Source: Spongilla lacustris (taxonomy: Eukaryota; Porifera; Demospongiae; Spongillida; Spongillidae). Taken from it: 64,000 bases of DNA. Positions 1 through 11,549 of this stretch are shown in pieces. The position numbers and the translations under genes were made by a program. The number at the start of each line of letters is the position of its first letter. Position 1 is the first letter of the stretch. Location of the stretch: positions 15,886,674 through 15,950,673 of the forward strand of contig OX442416.1 in the NCBI GenBank assembly GCA_949361645.1, written 5' to 3'. The notes beneath the pieces are model-generated. The model saw nothing but the letters and a program-made list of their open reading frames with translations, did not search any database and was not told the DNA's origin.

Positions 1-829
1 ACAAGCCAGTCGTCGTGGTCAACGCCAGAGCGATGCACATGCAGATGGATATATATATATACATAATAATATTATATATATATAGGGACGGAATCGCCCA
101 TCCATCTGAACGAGCGAGTCTCGTAGACACACCTATATGTAGTAGCTACTCCGCAGCAGCGGTTCTATTAGCTCGACCTTCGCGTTATGGGAGTTTCAAG
201 CCTATCCAGTTGAAGTTCCACAGCAATTCAGGCGTCTGATCACGTACCATTACTGATCACGCGTTATAAGAGACCTACGTAAGTTAACGGAACGAAAGAT
301 TGCGGATACGTACGAGCTTAAACGACACCCGCACGCACATAAAAAATGTGTACGTACGATTGCGGGTTTATTAAAAGCTAGCTGTTATTAATATATTTAA
401 AAATCAATGCTATCACGCGGATCACGTGTAAGACTTTTTCAAACTGATTTATGTGATGAGCGGCAAAACGAAGAGCACTTTGAACATCAGAAAGAAGGGA
501 CGAACGATGTAATCGGCAAAGATGACTCTACAATTACAAGATGGTATATTAATAACTAACGATCGGCCGCTTTGCTAGCTTACATGTACTTGCTGATAAT
601 GGATATTATCTTTACCCAGATACAGATACAGACGATTTTGGTTCATTCGACGATGAACCTGGGTGCATCAGCGATCGTGAAGTTCATAGGAATGCATTAC
701 TGGAACTCCCGAAGGTATATTAGATAATGCAGCTTCTCAAAATTAATGTTGGGGTCCAATGTGCAGAGCGAATGCTCGTTCAGTTTCAAAACACAAGCGT
801 AAAATGTGGCGCAGTATATTTTAAACACA
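1..829. other. No gene recognised
   Basis: AT-rich sequence with a short TA-repeat near 50-85. Open frames are short and show no family motif or convincing splice sites. Confidence 0.5.
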
Positions 830-3006
830 CCCCTGTACAATTCATGTACACTACTCTACACATCACTGTACACATGGCCCTACTGTACACACCACTGTGC
901 ACATGGCCCTACTGTACACACCAATGTACACATGGTCCTACTGTACACACCCCTGTACACATGGTCCTACTGTACACACCACTGTACATATGGTCCTACT
1001 GCACACACAGTGGTGTGTTACACATGGTCCTACTGTACACACCCATGTACACATGGTCCTACTGTACACACCACTGTACATATGCTCCTACTGTACACAT
1101 AGTGGTGTGTATAGTAGGGCCATATGTACAGTGGTGTGTACAGTAGGACCATATGTACAGGGGTGTGTACAGTAGGGCCATGTGTACAGTGGTGTGTACA
1201 GTAGGGCCATATGTACAGTGGTGTGTACAGTAGGGCCATGTGTACAGTGGTGTGTGTGTACAGTAGGACCATGTGTACAGTTGGGTTTACAGTAGGGCCA
1301 TGTGTTTACAGTAGGACCATATGTACAGTCGTGTGTACTGTAGGACCATGTGCACAGTGGTGTGTACAGTAGGGCCATATGTACAGTGGTGTGTAAAGTA
1401 GGACCATATGCATATGTACAGTGGGGTGTACAGTAGAGCCATGTGTACATTGGTGTGTACAGTAGGACCATGTGCACAGTGGTGTGTGTGTACAGTAGGA
1501 CCATGTGCACAGTGGTATGTGTGTACAGTAGGACCATGTGTACAGTCGGGTTTACAGTAGGGCCATGTGTGGACAGTGGTGTGTACAGTAGGGCCATGTG
1601 CACAGTGGTGTGTACAGTAGGACCATGTGTACAGGGGTGTGTACAGTAGGACCATGTGTACAGGGGTGTGTGTGGCCATGTGTACATTGGTGTGTACAGT
1701 AGGACCATGTGTACAGTGGGGTGTATAGTAGGGCCATGTGTACAGTGGTGTGTGTGTACAGTAGGGCCATGTGTACAGTAGGGCCTTGTGGACAGTGATG
1801 TGTACAGTAGGGCCATGTGTACAGTGGTGTGTACAGTAGGGCCATGTGTACAGTGGTGTGTGTGTACAGTAGGGCCATGTGTACAGTAGGGCCTTGTGGA
1901 CAGTGATGTGTACAGTAGGGCCATGTGTACAGTGGTGTGTACAGTAGGGCCATGTGTACAGTGGTGTGTACAGTAGGGCCATGTGTACAGTGGTGTGTAC
2001 AGTAGGGCCATGTGTACAGTGGTGTGTACAGTAGGGCCATGTGTACAGTGGTGTGTACAGTAGGGCCATATGTACAGTGGTGTGTACAGTAGGGCCATGT
2101 GTACAGTGGTGTGTACAGTAGGGCCATGTGTACAGTGGTGTGTACAGTAGGGCCATGTGCACAGTGGTGTGTACAGTAGGGCCATATGTACAGTGGTGTG
2201 TACAGTGGTGTGTACAGTAGGACCATGTGTACAGGGGTGTGTGTGGCCATGTGTGTACAGTAGGACCATGTGTACAGTGGTGTGTACAGTAGGGCCATGT
2301 GTACAGTGGTGTGTACAGTAGGGCCATGTGTACAGTGGTGTGTGTGTACAGTAGGGCCATGTGTACAGTAGGGCCTTGTGGACAGTGATGTGTACAGTAG
2401 GGCCATGTGTACAGTGGTATGTACAGTAGAGCCATATGTACAGTGGTGTGTACAGTAGGGCCATGTGTACAGTGGTGTGTACAGTAGGGCCATGTGTACA
2501 ATGGTGTGTACAGTAGGGCCATGTGTACAGTGGTGTGTACAGTAGGGCCATATGTACAGTGGTGTGTACAGTAGGGCCATGTGTACAGTGGTGTGTACAG
2601 TAGGGCCATGTGTACAGTGGTGTGTACAGTAGGGCCATGTGTACAGTGGTGTGTACAGTAGGGCCATGTGTACAGTGGTGTGTGTGTACAGTAGGGCCAT
2701 GTGTACAGTAGGGCCTTGTGGACAGTGATGTGTACAGTAGGGCCATGTGTACAGTGGTATGTACAGTAGAGCCATATGTACAGTGGTGTGTACAGTAGGG
2801 CCATGTGTACAGTGGTGTGTACAGTAGGGCCATGTGTACAGTGGTGTGTACAGTAGGGCCATGTGTACAGTGGTGTGTACAGTAGGGCCATATGTACAGT
2901 GGTGTGTACAGCAGGGCCATATGTACAGTGGTTTGTGTGTACAGTAGGGTCATGTGTACAGTGGTGTGTACAGTAGGGCCATGTGGACAGTGGTGTGTAC
3001 AGTAGG
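830..3006. repeat. Minisatellite, about 29-bp unit, with orientation switch
   Basis: Tandem array of a unit of about 29 bp whose core reads TGTACAGTAGGGCCATGTGT followed by ACAGTGGTG. From about 840 to 1095 the unit lies in the opposite orientation (GTACACATGGCCCTACTG); from about 1100 to 3000 it reads in the forward orientation, so the array is two head-to-head blocks meeting at about 1095-1105. Some units carry an extra GTGT or a shortened unit, giving higher-order blocks near 1745-1910, 2340-2420 and 2690-2770. Very long open frames across the array are by-products of a stop-poor repeat and are not genes. Confidence 0.95.
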
Positions 3007-3328
3007 TCGGACTTTGTCCGATGTTAAATATAGATGGACTATGTCAATATGGTATCTTTGAATAAGCCCTGAGATGATAAGAGAGGGATCCTGCATATAA
3101 GTGTACTGCGAAAAGGAACTTCAGAGAAGCCTTCACTCCTTGGGACCCTTGTATGTGAAAGGGAATCTTTGTGAGGTATTTGGGTCTGTTTATGTTGTGC
3201 TCAGTCTGAGATAGAATTGTTTTTGTGGTAGGAGAATCAGAGAGACCTCAACCTTGATGGATGTGGTCACATCAGGTGAGCCAAGATATAGTATAGCTTT
3301 ACGCTGTGTACTACTTGACACCATGTTT
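3007..3328. other. No gene recognised
   Basis: Unique sequence between the minisatellite and a CA tract. No convincing coding potential. Confidence 0.4.
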
Positions 3329-3353
3329 GCACACACACACACACACACACACA

Positions 3354-3412
<59 letters not shown>
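3329..3412. repeat. (AC)n microsatellite
   Basis: Alternating AC interrupted by two AAC steps. Confidence 0.95.
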
Positions 3413-3413
<1 letters not shown>

Positions 3414-3548
3414 CCTTACCTACAGATCCATGCTCGTCAGCAGCAAATTCTGGCTGTTTTATGTCTTGAAAGAAACTTTTCTGATGCTTTATCTTGTACA
3501 TGTAACATGTTAACTCCTCGCGTGTGATTCACTCGTTTTTACGCGCTA

Positions 3549-3703
3549 CACACCACTCGTATATATAACGGGGGCGGGGCATGTCAACAAGTCTTGCGTA
3601 CATCGGGCTGGGCCACAACTATGGTTGTGAATATATGTATAATCACACCACTCGTATATATAACGGGGGCGGGGCATGTCAACAAGTCCTGCGTACATCG
3701 GGC
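3549..3703. repeat. Direct repeat, two 60-bp copies
   Basis: Copies at 3549-3608 and 3644-3703 are nearly identical (one T/C difference seen), separated by 35 bp. Each contains CGTATATATAACGGGGGCGG. The second copy runs into a short palindrome ACATCGGGCCCGATGT. Confidence 0.9.
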
Positions 3704-4670
3704 CCGATGTACTCATCATGTACGTACATGTATACATATGTGTTCAATACACAATTCATACAGTAAATCAAACGCCATGATGATTTGCATGGTTACTTCC
3801 AATGATAACACAGATAAAGATCGACGCGAGCATTAGTGCGTATCACTAGTGACTGACATAGAAGTCCAATAAATGTGTGGGATGTGGTGGGAGTGGCACT
3901 GCTGTGTGGGAAGTGGTGGGAGTGGCACTGATTAATCATATTTTTTAAAAATAATTTTTACCAATTCACGTGACCATACACGTTTTTGGCGGTTTTTGTC
4001 AAAAAGGGGTGGATGTAGCGCGAATGCAATGAAGCTGTACTAGGAGCAATAAGGTTAGCGATGTGGTAGAGATTGCTTGTTCCTTATTCTGCTTCGATGC
4101 GTTCATTTCATGTGCGGTAGCGTTTCGCAGTATAAGGCTCCATTGTTCAGAACTTCTAGGTAAGGAGAAGTGTATACGATTTGGTTGGTAATCACTGCAA
4201 TTCGTACTTACAGTTGCTAAATCATCATCGGATGTAACCCTGGTACCACATTGTAAGTTGGTAGCTGTTTCCGTACTCCGGTTTCAAAACAATGGCAATT
4301 CCATGAGCGTATCAAGTTTATCTGGTAAGTCATTTGTTGTGCAGCTAACGTTAAATTGGCAGTGTTTGGTGTTCTGCAGTCGTTGGAGGACACCATGCGG
4401 ATGTAATAGGTTGGATTCAAGGAATCGTATTTTTACGTTCTTACTATGTGTTCCTGTTACAGGGAGAGCAAAAGGATAGTGCATACAAATGGTGCGCGGT
4501 CATTGTTGGATGCCTGGTTATGTTCTTACTCTTATCCTTGTCCTAGGTCACTTGTTTGTAGTCACGCAAGCTTCAAAGAGGAGAGGCTTCGCTTTGTGTG
4601 TTATTAATGTTATACATTTGTATACAAATATAAAAATCAATAAACATTTTGTCAACTAATACTCACTGTG
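3704..4670. other. No gene recognised; short duplication
   Basis: A block of about 27 bp containing GTGGTGGGAGTGGCACTG is repeated at about 3875-3901 and 3904-3930. Possible splice-donor-like sites near 4324 are not backed by any recognisable protein. Confidence 0.4.
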
Positions 4671-4944
4671 CTACAAACGTGTTTTACGCCAGCGTATATT
4701 CTAATGTATAGCACCAATTTACGCTAGTTATACACCTATCGTATATTAATAGAATCTCTGGCGTAAAACTAGTGGATAGGAACAGTATACACTTCAGTTA
4801 TACGCTGAGTGTATATTTTTCTCTTAGGCACTTTAGTATACTATTTGCGTACTCTTCTCGCTTATGGATTGAATATCAGCCGGATATTGTCTATTGTCAA
4901 TGACGCAATTCTTATCTCATCCTCCTGGTCCCCTGCCCTTCACG

Positions 4945-4974
<30 letters not shown>
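4945..4974. repeat. Poly-C tract, 30 nt
   Basis: Uninterrupted C run; the length may be unreliable in the assembly. Confidence 0.9.
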
Positions 4975-4976
<2 letters not shown>

Positions 4977-4999
4977 CCTCGCCCATTGATCACCTTTTT

Positions 5000-6488
5000 A
5001 AAAAAAAGAAATATAATGTTTCTTACATACATGAACACATATATACACACACGTTCGAAACGCTGCAACGGCGTGACCCGCGTCAGAAACTGAAATGAGA
5101 GAGCGTAGGTAAAACTTTGCCCTATTAATAGACCAAGGCTTACCATATATCCATTCCATACTGCACAGTCTAAGTGAAACTGGCAAAAGAGACCAGTATA
5201 ATAGCATGCGCAACTATCTACAACAGCTTACTATGAATTCAAGTATTCAGCCAAGTGCACACTACGCGTACGGTGCTCTAGATAGGAAATAAAAACACAG
5301 CACAATGGGACAGATAAAAAGATATGCGCACTTGGCCCACCTTCACTTCACCAGCGTGCCGGCGTAATGGGAAAGAAAACAACGTACTGAACTTACACTT
5401 TGTTGCAGATCTAGAAACACTTGCACGCTACTACACATTTTGACTAAAAGAGCATGATAAAGGTACATAATTTACATACCGACAGTCCGACACGACTTCC
5501 TATGCCTATGGGATACTGGTGGGAAAGAAGTTGCAACGTAGGAAAACACAAACGGCGCAAGATAAGGTCATACCTGCTGAGGGCCGGGATTCATCGCAGC
5601 TATACAATAACACCTGCCTACGGCGCTAATATTATGATCCTGCAGCAGCTGCCAAGATTTGCGCGTCATATCACGTGACGTAAGTATACGTATGTATGCA
5701 TGGGGCTCAATGCATCAAATGGTTCAACGATCGATATGCATTCGGATGTGTTTAATTGATTATACGCTGAAGACGCAAATTTACGTTCAATAATTATTAC
5801 GCTACTCATTCGGAATGCCTAGATCGGCCCTCAATCCTGCTTTCAGTGCTTTGGAGTCAGCCTCTTTGACTACCCGGTATTGGTTCACGTACAACCTGAC
5901 TCCATACTTGAGCAGCCATATCCCCAAGACAGTCCCGAACTTCGTTATGTTGATGGATGACAAGACCACCTGTCTTACAGTCTAATACATGTTGCAGCGT
6001 GAAATTTGCACTACATCCATCACACTAGGTAAACAATCAATGATCCGCGGAGTAATAAACGGAGGCTCGCTTACGTGCGCGTCATCAGGCAAATGGTCCA
6101 CTGCTATAATAACATTCAAATGACAACATAAATGGACAAAGCGCTCGCGAAGGTTGAATCGCGAAGGTGTCATAAGAACTTAAGGATGATGATGCCCTGG
6201 AGAGCTATTGTTGTGACCCTGACCAGCCTTTTATGTCAGGGAGTGATGATAAATTCAGTGACCTTGGTAGACTATTATACATGTAAGTGCATGCAGTACA
6301 TATAAAAATACATGTAGATGCACAGCATATTGCTGAACGCAAAAGGAAGCACAGACCAGAGAATGACAGCACATCACTCCTGACAGTCAGTGTGGAAACC
6401 TGCATACATACTGTTGGCATTTTAAAATTTATTGTGTACATTGTAGATGTGTGGGTAGTGATGTCACTACCCCCTCACACCCTCACAG
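5000..6488. other. No gene recognised
   Basis: Interior of the candidate CACTA-like element. No protein family could be assigned on either strand. Confidence 0.4.
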
Positions 6489-6597
6489 GGTCATGCCTGC
6501 CCCATCCTGTATGCAGCATGGTGTGAGGCTCATCACCTAAGAACATCTGCTCACCCTGCGCAAGGTGGACTCCATCTTAGAGGGACACCCCACACCT
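6489..6597 (+). pseudogene. Transketolase exon (substrate-channel region), frameshifted
   Basis: After an acceptor TCACAG the exon reads GHACPILYAAWCEA. After a one-base phase change near 6525-6541 it continues EHLLTLRKVDSILEGHPTP, with a donor GTAAGC at 6598. This matches the conserved thiamine-diphosphate domain of animal transketolase, where the order is SKGHAAP, LYA.W.EAG, LR..SS.L.GHP. Transketolase transfers two-carbon units in the cytosolic pentose-phosphate pathway. The phase change breaks the reading, so this is a damaged copy or a sequencing slip. Its first codon is in the correct phase to follow the minus-strand exon ending DRVVLSK at 7010, which it faces. Confidence 0.8.
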
Positions 6598-6857
6598 GTA
6601 AGCACCTCAGCTACCTTCCTCCCTCTCCCTGTTTGCTATGTACGTTTGTGATGGATATTCACTGACCACTTGTGTTCCTCTTACCTCACTCTCGTACTAT
6701 CATCCCCTCCCTTCCATCCACTCTGTCCTCTCCTCCCTTCCATCCACTCTGTCCTCTCCTCCCATCCACTCTGTCCTCTCCTCCCTCCTCCCTCCTTCGT
6801 CCCCTCCTCCCTCTCCCCCCCATCCCTCCCTCCCTCCCCATCCCCTTTCTCCTCCAG

Positions 6858-6937
6858 TGTCGGAACTACGTGGATGTGGCCACAGGCTCCCTGGGTCAAG
6901 GGATCTGTGTCTCTGCAGATATGGCCTACTGTGGGAA
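6858..6937 (+). pseudogene. Transketolase exon (DVATGSLGQG motif)
   Basis: Preceded by a pyrimidine-rich CT stretch (about 6690-6850) and the acceptor CTCCAG. It encodes CRNYVDVATGSLGQG then MAYCGK, the signature GSLGQG region of the transketolase N-terminal domain. A possible donor GTAGCA follows at 6938; without splicing, a TAG stop comes directly after the lysine codon. It lies about 260 bp downstream of the preceding transketolase exon in the same orientation, as expected for a small intron. Confidence 0.8.
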
Positions 6938-7009
6938 GTAGCATGAGTGTGTCATGTAGATAGCGGTGCTTTAGCACGAAATGCAGACATATACATGTAT
7001 GTAGCTTAC

Positions 7010-7056
7010 CTTGGAGAGTACAACTCTGTCACTGGACGGATCCTTGGGGACGTCAT
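7010..7056 (-). pseudogene. Transketolase exon (DRVVLSK), opposite orientation
   Basis: On the minus strand the exon follows an acceptor CACAG and ends at a donor GTAAGC. It encodes DVPKDPSSDRVVLSK, which aligns to the transketolase segment DP.NP.NDRFVLSKG. At 47 bp its first two bases complete the codon left open by the exon at 7308-7378, and it ends in phase 0. Its phases and splice sites are intact, but the next exon of the protein (GHACPILYAAW) lies on the opposite strand. Confidence 0.75.
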
Positions 7057-7307
7057 CTGTGCGGAGAGGGGGGAGGTAACCATATCTCAGTTAATACTAA
7101 TCATGGACACCCATATGGACGACATTCAATATCAAAATAGCTACATGTATCTATTCCTAGATAAATGAACATACATGTATATAACCCCCCTCCTCTTCTC
7201 TCAGACTCCACCTCCTTAAACAACCCTCCTTCACCTGGCACAATGCCCCCCTCCATCCTCCCCCCATGACCTTCCTCCTATGCCCTCTCTCCAGAGGACA
7301 AACCTAC

Positions 7308-7378
7308 TGGTGTAGTGCAGCTCATAGAAGAACAGCACAGCTAAGATCTCCGCAGCTGATGCACTCGAGGTAGGATGG
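7308..7378 (-). pseudogene. Transketolase exon (GHPTSS motif), opposite orientation
   Basis: On the minus strand, acceptor CTGCAG precedes an exon coding HPTSSASAAEILAVLFF then YELHYT, with donor GTAGGT. This is the conserved cofactor-binding HPTS..SAAEI.AVLFF block of transketolase. The exon is 71 bp and its phase fits the exon at 7010-7056. No upstream N-terminal exon was found between here and the minisatellite. Confidence 0.8.
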
Positions 7379-7574
7379 CTGCAGATATAGAAGAGGAAAG
7401 ACATATAATCTTTGTCCAATGGAGGAGGAGGAGGGAGGGGGAGATAGGGAGGAGGAGGTTGGAAGGGAGGGTCATAGCGATGACGGAATTGAAACTATAA
7501 AAACCGAGTCACTCAAAATCTTTTCACTTTGCACCAGCACGGCTATCTGCATCACTCCTGATACACTTAGCATA

Positions 7575-9862
7575 CCAGCATGACACTCCCCTTGTGCGTA
7601 CCAGTGACACTCCCCTTGTGCGCACCAGTGACACTCCCCTTGTGCGCACCAGTGACACTCCCCTTGTGCGCACCAGTGACACTCCCCTTGTGTGCACCAG
7701 TGACACTTCCCTTGTGCGCTCCAGTGACACCCCACTTGAGCGCACCAGTGACACTTCCCTTGTGCGCACCAGTGACACTTCCCTTGTGCGCATAAGTGAC
7801 ACTCCACTTGTGCGCACCAGTGACACTCCCCTTGTGCGCAACAATGACACTCCCCTTGTGCGCACCAGCGACACTCCCCTTGTGCGCACCAGCGACACTA
7901 CCCTTGTGCGCACCAGTGACACTCCCCTTGTGCGCACCAGTGATACTCCCCTTGTGCGCATAAGTGACACTCCACTTGTGCGCATAAGTGACACTCCACT
8001 TGTGCGCACTAGTGACACTCCCCTTGTGTGCACCAGTGACACTCCCCTTGTGCGCATAAGTGACTCCACTTGTGCGCACCAGTGACACTCCCCTTGTGCT
8101 CACGAGTGACACTCCCCTTGAGCGCACAAGTGACACTCCCCTTGTGTGCAGCAGTGACACTCCCCTTGTGCGCATAAGTGACACTCCACTTGTGCGCACC
8201 AGTGACACTCCCCTTGTGCGCACCAGTGACACTCCCCTTGTGCGCACCAGTGACACTCCCCTTGTGTGCACCAGTGACACTCGACTTGTGCGCACCAGTG
8301 ACCTTCCCTGGTGTGCACCAGTGACACTCCCCTTGTGCGCATAAGTGACACTCCACTTGTGCGCACCAGTGACATTCCCCTTGTGCGCACCAGTGACACT
8401 CCCCTTGTGCGCACCAGTGACACTCCTCTTGTGTGCACCAGTGACACTCCCCTTGTGCGCACCAGTGACACTCCCCTGGTGCGCACAAGTGACACTCCCC
8501 TTGTGCGCACCAGTGACACTTCCCTTGTGCGCATCAGTGACACTCCCCTTGTGCGCACCAGTGACACTCCCGTTGTGTGCACCAGTGACACTCCACTTGT
8601 GCGCATAAGTGACACTCCACTTGTGCGCACTAGTGACACTCCCCTTGTGCGCACCAGTGACACTCCCCTTGTGCGCATAAGTGACTCCACTTGTGCGCAC
8701 CAGTGACACTCCCCTTGTGCGCACCTATGACATTCCCCTTGTGCGCACCAGTGACACTCCCCTTGTGCGCACAAGTGACACTCCCCTTGTGCGCACAAGT
8801 GACACTCCCCTTGTGCGCATAAGTGACACCCCACTTGTGCGCATCAGTGACACTCCCCTTGTGCGCACCAGTGACACTCCCCTTGTGTGCACCAGTGACA
8901 CTCCCCTCGTGCGCACCAGTGACACTCCCCTCGTGCGCACTAGTGACACTCCCCTCGTGCGCACCAGTGACACTCTCCTTGTGCGCACCAGTGACACTCC
9001 CCTTGTGCGCACCAGTGACACACCCCTTGCGCACACCAGTGACACTCCCCTTGTGCACACTAGTGACACACCCCTTGCGCACACCAGTGACACTCCCCTT
9101 GTGCGCACTAGTGACACACCCCTTGCGCACACCAGTGACACTTCCCTTGTGCGCACCAGTGACACTCCCCTTGTGCGCCACCAGTGACACTCCCCTTGTG
9201 CGCATAAGTGACTCCCCACTTGTGCGCACCAGTGACACTCCCCTTGTGCGCACCAGTGACACTCCCCTTGTGCGCACCAGTGACACACCCCTTGCGCACA
9301 CCAGTGACACTCCCCTTGTGCACACTAGTGACACACCCCTTGCGCACACCAGTGACACTCCCCTTGTGCGCACTAGTGACACACCCCTTGCGCACACCAG
9401 TGACACTCCCCTTGTGCGCACCAGTGACACTCCCCTTGTGCTCACAAGTGACACTCCCCTTGTGCGCCACCAGTGACACTCCCCTTGTGCGCATAAGTGA
9501 CACCCCACTTGTGCGCACCAGTGACACTCCCCTTGTGCGCACCAGTGACACTCCCCTTGTGCGCACCAGTGACACTCCCCTTGTGTGCACCAGTGACACT
9601 CCCATTATGCGCACCAGTGACACTCCCCTCGTGCGCACTAGTGACACTCCCCTTGTGCGCACCAGTGACACTCCCCTTGTGCGCACCAGTGACACACCCC
9701 TTGCGCACACCAGTGACACTCCCCTTGTGCGCACCAGTGACACTCCCCTTGTGCGCACCAGTGACACTCCCCTTGTGCGCACCAGTGACACTCCCCTTGT
9801 GCGCACCAGTGACACTCCCCTCATGCGCACCAGTGACACTCCCCTTGTGCACATAAGAGACA
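7575..9862. repeat. Minisatellite, 24-bp unit, about 95 copies
   Basis: Tandem units of 24 bp starting CACTCCCCTTGTGCGCACCA and closing with GTGA. Variants include GTGCGCATAA, GTGTGCACCA, TTGCGCACACCA and CTCGTGCGC. Higher-order structure is visible: a block with TTGCGCACACCAGTGACA is repeated near 9015-9130 and 9280-9400. The unit length is a multiple of three and stop-free in several frames, so long open frames (TLPLCAPV, SDTPLVRT, VSLVRTRG) run on both strands; these are artefacts, not proteins. Confidence 0.97.
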
Positions 9863-11294
9863 CAGCATGTGACCTACATGTACAATCTCTTTGGAGAGGT
9901 GTGCAGCGACCTTGACACGATATTCCTGATGGGCAGCAATAGGGTTACCTGCCAACTGCAGCTGAGGGAGCATGGGAGGGGCAGAGGATGAGGAGAGTAG
10001 GGTGGGTGGGGCACTGATAAATGGAGGGAGGGAAACAGAAAGAAAGAGGGAGGGGAACATCTGTTTCCCTACCTCTACCTGTAAACATTAGAGCCACCAC
10101 ATCCACCCTCCCTACCATTACACTTGGGGATCAGATCACTATAGCACACCCAGGATCAGCTCAGTGCCCTATAGCATGTGAACATATCAAGGTGACCACA
10201 TTACCCAAATTTTACTGTACATGTCTTATAAATATGCTTATGCCACATGCAAGCATAATGGCCTTAGCACCTGTCCATTGAATGTTTATAGACATGAACA
10301 TATGTAAGCATCCTAATATGGTCAAAGTGAAGGCATTGAACCAAATTTATTCCATTCCAGAAATTCAGTTCCAGCATTAGAGGCCTGTATATCTAACACG
10401 AGTTATTCTGCTGTACCTGCCTATCCGGTGATCGGATAACATCAAATTCCCACACAAACTCAACAGAGATGTGCTTACATATGCCTTTAATGAGTATAAA
10501 TGGAATGGTGACTACCATGGTGAGAAATACACCCACTTGAACACGCGCACTCATGGGGACAAATGTCCATCACAGGTTGTGTGAGTGTCAGAGTCTACAC
10601 AACATCACATCCAATGTTCTGATGGATTTTACAAATAATATTTTAATCAGTTTTCAACGGTCTACTTCGTTAAAATGTATTGCGTGTGCGCTACATGTAG
10701 GCCTATGCACACGCCTGTGCAGCCTCTCTAGCAAGTGCTAATGCTACGCCGCTGCTGCAATTGGAATTGCTATGTGTATAGGATATCTAGAGTGTTGATA
10801 TTCACTACTATACACAAAATAGTTTCTACACCTCTCACTTCACTAGCTTACACACGTATCAACAAAACTCTTCACATGTACAGTCCTAGACACGCACATC
10901 AATTAACGCACTCCTTTATATCACTCCTAGACACAAGTTTTTTACGTTTCGTACATGGGATTGTACTATACTCAGACACACGAATTAAGAGCTGACAAAG
11001 GGCTACCCATTTGTTAAATAACGGAGCTCAATTCTATGGTATTTGGCAGGAGCCAACCTAGCGGAATGCACCACGTACATGTATGGGCCACATGGATTCT
11101 TACCAATTTACGAGCATGATCAGATGAAAGTAGCCGTCATGGAACATACTGTACTCAGTACGGAGTATTTAACGATCGGAGCGATCAACACACACCAATA
11201 TGTAGCTGCTAACAGTTACATTGCTGTCCCAGACTCCTCCAAGGCTTGAGAAAAGGCGATTCGTATCTGTTCAAAAGTTTGCTCACGCGCATAC
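9863..11294. other. No gene recognised inside the CACTA-like element
   Basis: A short exon-like stretch at about 9875-9960 on the plus strand reads YMYNLFGEVCSDLDTIFLMG. I cannot assign it to a family. Nothing else is convincing. Confidence 0.35.
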
Positions 11295-11336
11295 TGTCTC
11301 GTACCCAGATTATTAATACGTCTGGGTACGAGACTA
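11295..11336. mobile_element. Minimal palindromic MITE (TAGTCTCG family)
   Basis: TGTCTCGTACCCAGA and TCTGGGTACGAGACTA form an inverted repeat around an 11-bp spacer. The ends match the TAGTCTCG family seen at 30890-31093 and 57633-57765. No clear target duplication. Confidence 0.6.
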
Positions 11337-11549
11337 CACAATGCCGTCATGTTGGGTCTGGTAACGAGAGTGTTGTATAACAGTAGTATACTCGCAGTGC
11401 ATCTTTGGTAGTGGTATAACAGCAGAATACGCCAGCGGATGTTGCCGTTATACGCTCTAATTGTATAACACTTGTATTCTAGAATAATACAACTTAATAT
11501 ACTCTGCAGTATAACATTGTTTTAGCACAGTGACTGAAGCTGGGGCGGA

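Larger units (their letters stand above)
4674..11532. mobile_element. Candidate CACTA-type (EnSpm-like) element with captured exons
   Basis: The left end at 4674 reads CACTGTGCTA and the right end at 11532 is its exact inverse TAGCACAGTG. Both are flanked by ACT (4671-4673 and 11533-11535), a possible 3-bp target duplication. Both subterminal regions, about 130-150 bp long, are crowded with short GTATA, GCGTATA and TATACGC motifs in both orientations. CACTG termini, 3-bp duplications and subterminal short repeats are the known signature of CACTA/EnSpm transposons. The smaller element at 39412-40958 has the same kind of ends. No transposase was recognised, so the element would be non-autonomous. 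It encloses transketolase exons, the 24-bp minisatellite and a 30-nt C run. Two unrelated ends lying in this arrangement by chance remain possible. Confidence 0.5.

Noticed and set aside
1088..2953. A 621-residue open frame on the minus strand (CTHHCTHGPTVHTTVHM repeats).
   Set aside because: It lies wholly inside the 29-bp minisatellite, and several frames are open in the same region; there is no promoter, start context or domain.
7575..9862. CRISPR-like regular repeat appearance.
   Set aside because: There are no unique spacers; units are contiguous and the genome is eukaryotic.
7567..9863. Multiple open frames of 130-385 residues on both strands.
   Set aside because: They are produced by a stop-free 24-bp repeat; every frame gives a simple octapeptide repeat.
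9875..9965. Exon-like plus-strand stretch (NLFGEVCSDLDTIFLMG) next to the 24-bp array.
   Set aside because: No family could be recognised, and splice sites are weak; kept only as a note.
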